28,613 bases of DNA, taken from NCBI RefSeq assembly GCF_937875265.1, contig NZ_CALLXM010000238.1, positions 1-28,613 on the forward strand. The letters run 5' to 3'. The notes below the pieces were generated by a model, which worked only from the letters and a program-made list of their open reading frames with translations, ran no database searches and was not told the DNA's origin. Made by a program: the position numbers and the translations under genes. This document shows positions 22,096 through 28,613 of this stretch, in pieces. This DNA is from an uncultured Acetobacter sp. GTDB taxonomy: Bacteria > Pseudomonadota > Alphaproteobacteria > Acetobacterales > Acetobacteraceae. The stretch's first letter is position 1; every line of letters starts with the position of its first letter.

Positions 22096-22174
22096 TGTCC
22101 TGTAAGCCTGCTGTGATATGAAGCGGACCAGTTTGCGGCGGCGGGCCGTTGACGGTGCGCTTCCTTACGGGACA
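22096..22174 (+). promoter_or_regulatory. Strongly folded leader RNA of the CorA/ZntB-type gene
   Basis: TGTCCTGTAAG (22096-22106) pairs with CTTACGGGACA (22164-22174), 11 base pairs with one U-G. Inside it GAAGCG (22120-22125) pairs with CGCTTC (22158-22163), and past a single G-G mismatch ACC (22127-22129) pairs with GGT (22154-22156). The right-hand strands of the two helices are directly adjacent, while the left side has a 13-base bulge. The structure ends 38 bases before the transporter ATG. It resembles a cis-regulatory RNA with a closing stem and an internal bulge. I match it to no known riboswitch, including the M-box and yybP-ykoY. Confidence 0.5.
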
Positions 22175-22212
22175 GGCAACGATCGCCCTTTCGGGAAACA
22201 GGGAGTTCAGTG

Positions 22213-23271
22213 ATGGCCAAAACCGCCCCCTCTACTTTACCTGAACCAATCTCGGAAGGTGGTACGCTGCTGCGTGATGGCTTGATCTGGGCCATTTTCT
22301 GCCGCCCCGGGCATGAGCCGGTCGAGCTTGAGCGGGATGTGGTGACACAGCGCCTGCTAACCGGGGCTTTCCCGCCCGAACTGGCCGATACGGACGGGTG
22401 GGCGTGGTTCCACTTTGATATTGTCCATACCCTCTCCCGCACCCAGATTGAAGGTATTCCGTCCCTGCCAGAAGAAGTGCGGCAGGTGCTGACCAATCTG
22501 GAACGCAGCATCCGTCTGGACAGTGAAGACGAGACGGTGTTCGGCGCACTTCCCGCCTTTGATGACACCACAACGGATGAAGACCGCAACGTCAGCACAT
22601 GGCGGTTTGCGCTCCAGCCGGATTTGCTGATTACCACCCGCAGGCACCCGATTCCCGCTCTTGGCGTTGTGTTTCACGAGCTTCGGCGCGGGCTGGTGCC
22701 GCGTTCTCCCGCTAATCTGGTTGACCGTGCCCTGCTGGAATTTGCGGATACTCTGCGGCGGGACTTTGCCCGGCTGGATGACCAGCTGGACCGTGCGGAA
22801 GATGTCCTGCTGATGCTGGACCGCGATACTGATCTGGGCCGCATGAGCGGTCTGCTTGGCCTTGTGCGCCGCCGTTCCACAGAATTGCGCCGTGTGCTGG
22901 CTCCCGTTGACCGTATTTTCCGGGATGAAGAGCTGGAACTGCCGGAATGGGCGGAAGATGACCTGCGGGATCGTTCCCAGCGGCAGGTTCATGCGGCACT
23001 GGATGACCTTCTGGCCTTGCAGGATCGCGCCCGCTCTTTGCAGGACGAACTGACGTCCAATCAGGCGGAAGAAACCAACCACCGTCTGTATATCGTCTCC
23101 GTTGGCACAACGTTGATGCTGCCCGCCACGTTCGTTACCGGCTTTTTCGGGATGAATACCGGCGGCATGTTTCTTACCGATGGCTCATGGGGCACGGTAG
23201 AGGCCGGTGGCCTGTGCTTTGCCATCATGTTTGGTACATGGATGCTGCTCAAGTTTACCCGCTTGCTTTAA
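22213..23271 (+). CDS. zntB: CorA-family divalent metal transporter, ZntB-like
   Basis: The start at 22213 is preferred over the GTG one codon upstream because GGGAG then has 7-base spacing. The 352-residue protein has the CorA layout: a large cytoplasmic N-terminal domain (WAWFHFDIVHTLSRTQIEGIP, 63-83, a ZntB-like segment), a long charged stalk helix with FARLDDQLDRAEDVLLMLD, and two membrane helices near the end. The GMN signature is at 313-315 (GFFGMNTGGM) between them, facing the outside. It forms a pentamer in the inner membrane. ZntB relatives move zinc with protons, and CorA relatives move magnesium, so the metal is not certain. The leader before it is strongly folded. Confidence 0.85.
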   Translation: MAKTAPSTLPEPISEGGTLLRDGLIWAIFCRPGHEPVELERDVVTQRLLTGAFPPELADTDGWAWFHFDIVHTLSRTQIEGIPSLPEEVRQVLTNLERSIRLDSEDETVFGALPAFDDTTTDEDRNVSTWRFALQPDLLITTRRHPIPALGVVFHELRRGLVPRSPANLVDRALLEFADTLRRDFARLDDQLDRAEDVLLMLDRDTDLGRMSGLLGLVRRRSTELRRVLAPVDRIFRDEELELPEWAEDDLRDRSQRQVHAALDDLLALQDRARSLQDELTSNQAEETNHRLYIVSVGTTLMLPATFVTGFFGMNTGGMFLTDGSWGTVEAGGLCFAIMFGTWMLLKFTRLL

Positions 23272-23428
23272 GCAGCCGTGCAGTCTGTTGTAACAGGTTG
23301 TGCCGGGTTTTCAGGGTCTAAAACACAAGACGAGAACAGTTAAGCTTTTGTGAAATTCGCTTTTGAGGCGATGAAAAAAGTATAAAACTGGTCTTAATGC
23401 GGACAGTGCAACACAGGTACTTGTTCCC

Positions 23429-24784
23429 ATGCTTCATTTTGCTCCGTATTCGGTGCTCTCCATCCTTGCGCTGACCACCTGCTTTCTGCTGGTCTGCGTT
23501 TTTGAATTTGTTAACGGTTTTCATGACACCGCGAACGCGGTGGCAACGGTTATCTACACGAACTCCCTCAAGCCCCGCGTTGCGGTGGTCCTGTCCGGGC
23601 TGATGAACTTCATCGGCGTGCTGGCAGGCGGGATCAGTGTAGCCTACGGGCTGGTGGAGCTGCTGCCTGCCGACGTGCTTTCTCCCCCGAACGGAGATCC
23701 GGCTATCCCGATGCTGATCTCACTGTTCGGCACGGCGCTGGCCTGGAACCTGTTTACCTGGTGGTTTGGTATCCCCAACTCCAGTTCCCATTGCGTTATT
23801 GGCGCGCTGATCGGCGTAGCCATTGGTGATGCCTTCCTGCACACACGCGGGCTTGGCATCAGCGTTGACTGGTCCCAGATCTGGAAAGTGCTGCGCGCAC
23901 TGGCCATTTCACCCATTCTGGGGCTGATCGGTGCCGGTGGCCTGTATTTCATCCTGAAGCATCTGGTGAAGGATCCGGAACTTTATCAGCCGCCGCAGGG
24001 TGATAACCCTCCGCGTGGCTGGGTGCGTGGTCTGCTCATTTTCACCTGCTCAGGTGTCAGCTTCTCTCATGGCAGCAACGATGGTCAGAAAAGCATTGGC
24101 CTGATCATGCTGACCATTATCGGCATTCTGCCTGCCACATTCGCACTCAGCCCGAATGCAGGCATGCATATTCCAGAAATTGCACCGCGTGCGGTTATCG
24201 CAGCTCCGCTGCTGCAACAGTATGACCATGATGGTCTGCGTGATGAAGCTCTTGCTTCTGTCGAGCGCCTTCAGGCCACAGACCCGAGCAAGATTGTTGC
24301 GTCTCAGCTGCGTGCAGACATTTACGAAGTTCTGGCTGGTCTGAAGTCTGTAGCGTCTAACTCTCAGGCATCCGCGGCTGAAAAGAAAACTGCCAAGGAC
24401 ATTGGGGCCGCTCTGCGCCCGACCGTGGAATACGCCCCCTGGTGGGTTCGCCTGCTGAGCGCGCTGTGCCTCGGCCTTGGCACCATGATCGGCTACAAGC
24501 GGATTGTGCATACGCTGGGTGAGAAGATTGGGAATACCCATCTGACCCCCGCACAGGGTGCCTCCGCCGAACTCGTTGGTGCGAGTCTGATTGCTACGGC
24601 GGGTTATACCGGCTTGCCGGTGTCTACTACCCACATCATTACGGCAGGGATTGCCGGAACCATGCTTGGGTCAGGCAGCGGCATCAACCCGCAGATGCTG
24701 GTCAAGATTGCTCTGGCGTGGATCTTCACTCTGCCAATCACCATCACTATTGCTGCGACACTGTTTTACGTCATCAATATGTAA
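23429..24784 (+). CDS. pitA: Low-affinity inorganic phosphate transporter (Pit family)
   Basis: The 451-residue membrane protein matches E. coli PitA in layout. The two inverted signature motifs are present: EFVNGFHDTANAVATVIY (about 26-43) and SFSHGSNDGQKSIG (about 209-222). Also seen are the conserved WWFGIPNSSSHCVIG and TGLPVSTTHIITAG segments. A hydrophilic loop of about 100 residues (roughly 240-340) separates the two halves, as in PitA. It imports phosphate as a metal-phosphate complex using protons. No clear ribosome binding site precedes the ATG at 23429, but AGG lies 12 bases away. The AT-rich stretch 23340-23400 with TATAAA at 23381 probably holds the promoter. The cluster with a metal transporter may be functional, since Pit carries metal-phosphate. 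Confidence 0.92.
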   Translation: MLHFAPYSVLSILALTTCFLLVCVFEFVNGFHDTANAVATVIYTNSLKPRVAVVLSGLMNFIGVLAGGISVAYGLVELLPADVLSPPNGDPAIPMLISLFGTALAWNLFTWWFGIPNSSSHCVIGALIGVAIGDAFLHTRGLGISVDWSQIWKVLRALAISPILGLIGAGGLYFILKHLVKDPELYQPPQGDNPPRGWVRGLLIFTCSGVSFSHGSNDGQKSIGLIMLTIIGILPATFALSPNAGMHIPEIAPRAVIAAPLLQQYDHDGLRDEALASVERLQATDPSKIVASQLRADIYEVLAGLKSVASNSQASAAEKKTAKDIGAALRPTVEYAPWWVRLLSALCLGLGTMIGYKRIVHTLGEKIGNTHLTPAQGASAELVGASLIATAGYTGLPVSTTHIITAGIAGTMLGSGSGINPQMLVKIALAWIFTLPITITIAATLFYVINM

Positions 24785-24790
24785 AATCGG

Positions 24791-24828
24791 AACCCTCTGT
24801 CTGTGCCAGTGCGTGCGGGCAGGGGGTT
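24791..24828. terminator. Hairpin between convergent pitA and ynfA
   Basis: AACCCTCTG (24791-24799) pairs with CAGGGGGTT (24820-24828), nine pairs with one G-U. Reading leftward on the minus strand it is followed by CCGATTTT, a short T-run that would end the ynfA transcript; on the plus strand it lies just behind pitA. A second small hairpin (AGCAGA/TCTGCT, 24840-24854) is near it. Confidence 0.5.
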
Positions 24829-24868
24829 AACCGCATAGCAGCAGACCTTCTGCTTATCCCCTTGGCGT

Positions 24869-25204
24869 TTACGCGCCTCGGGGGGCCAGCAGGATCATGG
24901 ACGCTCCCCCCATACAGACCAGAGCACCCAGAAGCTCCCACTTGTCCGGGGCGCGGCCTTCTACAACACGCATCCAGATGAGAGACGCGGTGATATAAAT
25001 CCCGCCATAGGCTGCGTAGGCACGGCCTGCGGAGTCAGACTCAATCCGTGTGAGCAGGACAGCAAAGACAATCAGGCTGATAAGACCGGGCACCAGCAGC
25101 CATGCGGAGCGGCCTTCCTTCAGCCACAGCCAGACCGCAAAGCACCCGGCAATTTCCGCAAATCCTGCGGCCAGATAAATCAGAAATGGTTTGATAAGAA
25201 ACAC
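24869..25204 (-). CDS. ynfA: YnfA/UPF0060 family small membrane protein
   Basis: A GTG at 25204 ([21 protein letters not shown]) is chosen: it aligns with the N-terminus of E. coli YnfA, has a G-rich ribosome binding site, and avoids the extra 26 residues that the longer frame would add next to the preceding gene's stop. The 111-residue protein has four hydrophobic segments and the family signatures [22 protein letters not shown] and [11 protein letters not shown]. Some members are SMR-like drug or cation exporters; the role is otherwise unknown. It follows the exporter ATPase by 78 bases on the same strand and may be co-transcribed. Confidence 0.9.
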   Translation of the reverse strand: MFLIKPFLIYLAAGFAEIAGCFAVWLWLKEGRSAWLLVPGLISLIVFAVLLTRIESDSAGRAYAAYGGIYITASLIWMRVVEGRAPDKWELLGALVCMGGASMILLAPRGA

Positions 25205-25282
25205 GGCATGCCCCCGGCAGTCTGGCTCAAAAGAACAGCCAGCTTTACAGGGCGGGCCGGGCAGCAGCAATTGCCGCAGCAC

Positions 25283-26155
25283 TCACGGAGCGTCAGCGGG
25301 GTTCTGTGCGGTTTCGCTTTCGGGCGTCTGCGTGTCTTCACGGTAGGCGGCCAGTACGTCGGCTGTCGGGCCATCCATGCGGATCTGCCCGCCCTCCATC
25401 CAGATCAGCCGGGTGCACCATTCTTCCAGCACATCCAGCGCGTGGGAGGTAATGACCAGAATATCCGTATTATTCACCACAGAAGACAGGCGCTTTTCCG
25501 CGCGCTCCCTGAAGTGGAAATCCCCGGCCATGAACCATTCATCCATCAGCAGGATCTGCGGGGTAATGGCGGTGGCTAGCCCGAAGCCCAGCCGCACAAT
25601 CATGCCGGAAGAATACAGCCGCACCGGCAGGTCCAGGAACGTATCAAGCTGGGCAAAATCTTCCACATCCTGCTCAAGCTGGCGGATCTGGGATGTATTC
25701 AGCCCTTTGTGGCGGCCCATCAGGGTAATGTTTTCACGCCCTGTCAGTTCCGGGTTCATGCCGGAATTGACATCCAGCAGCGCGGCAACCTGCCCACGAA
25801 TACTGACATTCAGGGAGTCTGGCATATAAATGCCCGCCATCACGCGAAGCAGGGTGGATTTTCCTGCGCCGTTATGGCCGATCAGCCCCACACGTTCCCC
25901 GGCCCGGATTTTAAGCGAGACATCCTGCAAGGCCTGCACATAAACCGGCCCGCCATCGGGGCGATCCATCCGCACTTCCCCGCCGGTGCGCATGCTGCGG
26001 GAACTGGTGAGGGCCGCCTTGCCCTGCTTGAACAACAGCTTTTTAAGCGAACGTGCGCCGCCATGAAAAATCGGGAATTCGAGAGACAGATCCCGAATAC
26101 TGATGGAGGACGTGCCGGGGGTTACGCGCCGGGCGTCAAAAACAGAACCGCTCAT
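25283..26155 (-). CDS. Polysaccharide ABC exporter, ATPase subunit (Wzt/KpsT type)
   Basis: The 290-residue ATPase has Walker A GHNGAGKS (93-100), a degenerate signature YSSGMIVRL (181-189), Walker B ILLMDEW (201-207) with the catalytic Glu206, and the His238 switch. The first 70 residues and the HGGARSLKKLLFKQG stretch are typical of the capsule/O-antigen group (KpsT, Wzt, TagH). The C-terminal carbohydrate-binding domain of long Wzt proteins is absent, so it is the short capsule type. It powers export of a lipid-linked glycan through the permease encoded just upstream, whose gene overlaps this one by 4 bases (ATGA). The glycan genes are not in the window. A Pro/Thr-rich tail follows residue 273. 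Confidence 0.91.
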   Translation of the reverse strand: MSGSVFDARRVTPGTSSISIRDLSLEFPIFHGGARSLKKLLFKQGKAALTSSRSMRTGGEVRMDRPDGGPVYVQALQDVSLKIRAGERVGLIGHNGAGKSTLLRVMAGIYMPDSLNVSIRGQVAALLDVNSGMNPELTGRENITLMGRHKGLNTSQIRQLEQDVEDFAQLDTFLDLPVRLYSSGMIVRLGFGLATAITPQILLMDEWFMAGDFHFRERAEKRLSSVVNNTDILVITSHALDVLEEWCTRLIWMEGGQIRMDGPTADVLAAYREDTQTPESETAQNPADAP

Positions 26156-27048
26156 ACCCAGAACGCCAGTTTGCTACGGGAGCGGGAGAAGACAAACAGG
26201 GCCAGCAGGCAGAAGACCAGACTGGTTGCCCCGGAAATCAGCCATGATGTTACGGAAGGGACCTGCCCCAGAAACGGCCTGCGCACAATTTCCAGCAGGG
26301 AGAAGAAGGGGTTGAAATACAACCACCATGCATGCTCCCCCACCTGCTTGGGTTCCCAGATAATGGGCGTGATGTAAAAAATGATCTGCATGATGCTACC
26401 CACAATGGGCGGAATATCGCGGAAGCGCGCACAGGCGCAGCCCAGCAGCAGGCACAGGGCCACGCTATCCACCAGCCAGAGCAGCAAAGCGGGCAGGGCC
26501 AGCACCACATCGGAGCCGGGGGAGATCCTGAACACCAGGAAAACCGCAATCGGCACGACCAGATTATAACTGAAGACAATTCCGCAGCGCATCATCGTGC
26601 GCAGGGCCTGAACCGTATAGGGCATGTTGACCGAGCGCAGCGTTTCCGTGGCGCGGGTAAAGGTCGAACAGCTCTCAAGAATCAGGGCTGAGAGCCCCGT
26701 CTGCCATAGAATTATCGAAATTGAGAGGTAGGGAAGGTAGTCTTTCAGAACCAGATGAAACAGCTGGGAATAAATCAACCCCATGGAGCCGATCATGACA
26801 GCCGTTGTCAGTGTCAGCCAGAACGGCCCCAGTGTGGACCCGCTGAATTGCAGCCTGATATCCAGCCAGCCCAGCGTTGCGGCCAACCGCCACAGCCGGA
26901 AGCCATCTGCAATATCCTTGCAGGCCATCATCACGCGTGAGCGGGTGCGGGGGGCAGACTCCACCGGGCCGGACCCGTTCGGGCCTGCCGCAACAGGGGC
27001 CGCAGTGGCTGTAAAGCCTGTGTGTTCAGAAGAACCGGAACTGACCAT
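26152..27048 (-). CDS. Polysaccharide ABC exporter, permease subunit (Wzm/KpsM type)
   Basis: A permease of 298 residues with an ABC2-type fold: six hydrophobic segments from about residue 70 to the end, after a variable, Ser/Gly/Ala-rich N-terminal tail of about 45 residues. The start at 27048 is preferred over an ATG one codon earlier because the AGAGGA is otherwise too close. The motifs GPFWLTLTTAVMIG and YSQLFHLVLKDYLPYLSISIILW near the N-terminal amphipathic and first membrane helices, and YFNPFFSLLEIVRRPFLGQ near the end, are those of O-antigen and capsule exporters. The 4-base overlap with the ATPase gene fits a stoichiometric two-gene unit. Confidence 0.9.
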   Translation of the reverse strand: MVSSGSSEHTGFTATAAPVAAGPNGSGPVESAPRTRSRVMMACKDIADGFRLWRLAATLGWLDIRLQFSGSTLGPFWLTLTTAVMIGSMGLIYSQLFHLVLKDYLPYLSISIILWQTGLSALILESCSTFTRATETLRSVNMPYTVQALRTMMRCGIVFSYNLVVPIAVFLVFRISPGSDVVLALPALLLWLVDSVALCLLLGCACARFRDIPPIVGSIMQIIFYITPIIWEPKQVGEHAWWLYFNPFFSLLEIVRRPFLGQVPSVTSWLISGATSLVFCLLALFVFSRSRSKLAFWV

Positions 27049-27279
27049 CATGTCCTCTCGCCTATCCGATCACGCAGCTACCCGCAACTCCCGCCCCCGT
27101 CTGCCCGGTAAAAGCCTGCGCGGGAAAGTCAGCAGCAAGGCTGGTGGAAGAGGGGATGATGTGTTGCATGAGACAAGTTGGCGTTATAAAGACTTAGAGA
27201 AGATTCTTTCCATATACTCTCAGGAGGATGTCCGGCTTGCCGGTGGCTTCTCCTCTCGTGGGCAGGGCGGATATAATCC

Positions 27280-28613
27280 ATGACATCCAGACGACCCCCC
27301 TTCCGTTTTTGTCAGGCTTTTGCTCCCGGCCAGCGCAAAGTTCTGCGCCGTGCCCTGCGGACCGCCCCCGCGCTGGGCTTGCTGGCTCTGCTGGCCGCCT
27401 GTGCGGGTCAGCCCGGAGGGGGCTCCCCCACCATGCCGGTGGCGGAAGAAGCGGAGCAGTATCGTGCCCACGCCCGCTCCTACTACGCACCGCCCGGCCC
27501 GGCGGATGATCCGTGGGGACCGTATATTCAGGAAGCCTCCAAAAAGTTTGATGTGCCGGAAGAATGGGTCCGTGCCGTCATGCAGCAGGAATCTGGTGGC
27601 CGCCTGTATCATAACGGCCAGTTTGTTACCTCAGCGCCCGGTGCCATGGGCCTGATGCAGCTTATGCCGCCCACCTATGATGCCTTGCGCTATGCCTATA
27701 ATCTGGGTGATGACGCGTATGACCCGCATGACAATATCATGGCAGGCACCGCCTACATCCGGCAGATGTATGATGTGTATGGCTCTCCCGGCTTTCTGGC
27801 GGCCTATAATGCAGGCCCCGGACGGCTTGAGGATTTCCTGACGCGCAACCGCACTCTGCCGCGTGAAACCCGGAATTATGTGGCCTCTATTGGCCGCCGT
27901 ATTGTTGGTATCTGGCCCGCTAACCGCTCTCAGGCGGATATGCTGGTGGCCAGCCACGATAGTATGGCTCTGGCGTATCAGCCCGTGCAGTCCAATACGG
28001 CAACAAGCTCTGTTCGCACCGCATGGCAGCGTAAGCAGACGCCCTCCGCCGGGGAGAGTGAACCCGTGCAGGTGGCAGAAGCTGCAGCCGAAAGCAGTGC
28101 AACCGAAACACCGTCCTATGGCGCGGACTGGCATCCGGTTTCTCACGCAACCCCGGCCTCTGCCTCGCGAACGGATGTTAGTTCCGTCTGGGCGCAGCGT
28201 CTGGGGGCTTCCGGTGCTGCTGCCAGCGGGGCGTCTGAAGCGCCGGTGCAGGTTGCGCAGGCGGTTGATGCGTCTGAACCTGTGGAAGATGCTGCGGATG
28301 AAGCGCAGGCTGCCTCCACTCCTGCAACAGTTGCCCCGGCTCAGGCCCGTGTGTTGCGCGTTGCTGCCGTCACACCTGTTGCTGCAACGCCCAGCCGGTC
28401 CTTCCATCTGGTCTCTCCCGCTATGGCAGAGCCCGCACCGTTGCTGACCCGCAAAGCCCGAGCGCAGGAGCCACGTAACTGGGCCATTCAGGTTGGCGCG
28501 TTCAATACGGCTTCCATGGCGGAGCAAGCCACAGGGCAGGCCCGTAACCATGCCACGCTCTCCGGTGCCAAGGCGCAGGTTGCTGCCGTGCAGGTTAAAA
28601 AAGGCCGCCTCTA
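27280..28613 (+). CDS. Lipoprotein lytic transglycosylase with C-terminal SPOR domain, 3' end cut by the window
   Basis: Translation starts at the ATG at 27280; an in-frame TAA 4 bases before it excludes earlier starts. The about 444 codons seen form a cationic N-terminus, a hydrophobic stretch and a lipobox ending in Cys41 (LALLAAC), so an outer-membrane lipoprotein is likely. Residues 80-200 are an SLT lytic transglycosylase domain: catalytic Glu104 in MQQESGG, GAMGLMQLMP (121-130) and AAYNAGPG. It cuts peptidoglycan glycan strands by forming 1,6-anhydromuramic acid. Then follows an Ala/Ser/Pro-rich linker of about 185 residues, and a SPOR domain opens near 399 (NWAIQVGAFNTASMAEQA). SPOR binds denuded glycan at the septum. 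The window ends inside that domain. The ribosome binding site (GGCGGAT) is weak. Confidence 0.9.
   Translation, partial: MTSRRPPFRFCQAFAPGQRKVLRRALRTAPALGLLALLAACAGQPGGGSPTMPVAEEAEQYRAHARSYYAPPGPADDPWGPYIQEASKKFDVPEEWVRAVMQQESGGRLYHNGQFVTSAPGAMGLMQLMPPTYDALRYAYNLGDDAYDPHDNIMAGTAYIRQMYDVYGSPGFLAAYNAGPGRLEDFLTRNRTLPRETRNYVASIGRRIVGIWPANRSQADMLVASHDSMALAYQPVQSNTATSSVRTAWQRKQTPSAGESEPVQVAEAAAESSATETPSYGADWHPVSHATPASASRTDVSSVWAQRLGASGAAASGASEAPVQVAQAVDASEPVEDAADEAQAASTPATVAPAQARVLRVAAVTPVAATPSRSFHLVSPAMAEPAPLLTRKARAQEPRNWAIQVGAFNTASMAEQATGQARNHATLSGAKAQVAAVQVKKGRL

Noticed and set aside
27272..27277. TATAAT directly before the transglycosylase ATG
   Set aside because: It is too close to the ATG for a leadered mRNA, and there is no -35 element at 16-18 bases; probably chance.
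27228..27509. 93-codon frame behind AGGAGG, overlapping the lytic transglycosylase gene
   Set aside because: The AGGAGG touches the ATG with no spacing, and the product (Pro/Arg/Ser-rich, no domain) overlaps a well-supported gene in another frame. A short translated leader cannot be fully excluded.
1..28613. CRISPR arrays, IS elements, prophage or integrase genes, tRNA or rRNA
   Set aside because: No regular direct repeats, transposase or integrase motifs, or RNA gene signatures were seen on either strand.

Overview
The window is GC-rich, tightly packed chromosomal DNA. Its best fit is an acetic acid bacterium (Acetobacteraceae, probably Acetobacter or a close relative). The main evidence is one long minus-strand cluster for the oxidative and non-oxidative pentose phosphate pathway, including a transaldolase/glucose-6-phosphate isomerase fusion and a short, NAD-type 6-phosphogluconate dehydrogenase, both typical of that family. 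A quinone-type D-lactate dehydrogenase and a capsule-type ABC exporter also fit. The genus is an inference. I see no tRNA, rRNA, IS element, prophage or CRISPR array.

Layout. 1-434: 5' part of an alpha/beta hydrolase (minus). 435-1146: a structured leader, possibly guanidine-responsive, in front of a Gdx/SugE exporter (plus). 1153-5121: arfB, an ABC-F ATPase and dld, all minus, with a hairpin in the ABC-F leader and a promoter-plus-palindrome in front of dld. 5204-8786: a secreted Dabb-domain protein, a divergent ClC channel with CBS domains, and an orphan metal/siderophore-type binding protein. 8879-9319: two small conserved-looking proteins, tail to tail.

9342-19341 is the core of the window. 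In transcription order it reads tkt, tal-pgi, gnd, HAD phosphatase A, HAD phosphatase B, pgl, and a ribose-5-phosphate isomerase fused to gluconokinase, with a 76-residue protein at the end. Gluconate enters through GntK. Glucose 6-phosphate made by Pgi would need a glucose-6-phosphate dehydrogenase that is not in the window. Gnd oxidises 6-phosphogluconate, and RpiA, Tkt and Tal interconvert the sugar phosphates. The two tandem HAD enzymes are likely sugar-phosphate phosphatases. Most of these genes have the same AAGGA-type ribosome binding site, and the gaps are 3 to 88 bases, so one operon is likely. About 550 bases without a supported gene separate it from the divergent ankyrin gene.

19889-24784 (plus): ankyrin-repeat protein, hisC (right behind a terminator), a small basic helical protein, a CorA/ZntB-type transporter with a strongly folded leader, and a Pit phosphate transporter. 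24869-27048 (minus): YnfA-family membrane protein and a two-gene polysaccharide ABC exporter (ATPase and permease overlapping by 4 bases). 27280-end (plus): a lipoprotein lytic transglycosylase with a SPOR domain, cut by the window end.

The most unusual items are the RpiA-GntK fusion beside the Tal-Pgi fusion in one operon, the tandem HAD phosphatases in that operon, the long folded leader of the CorA/ZntB-type gene, the switch-like leader of gdx, and the ClC protein with altered selectivity motifs.
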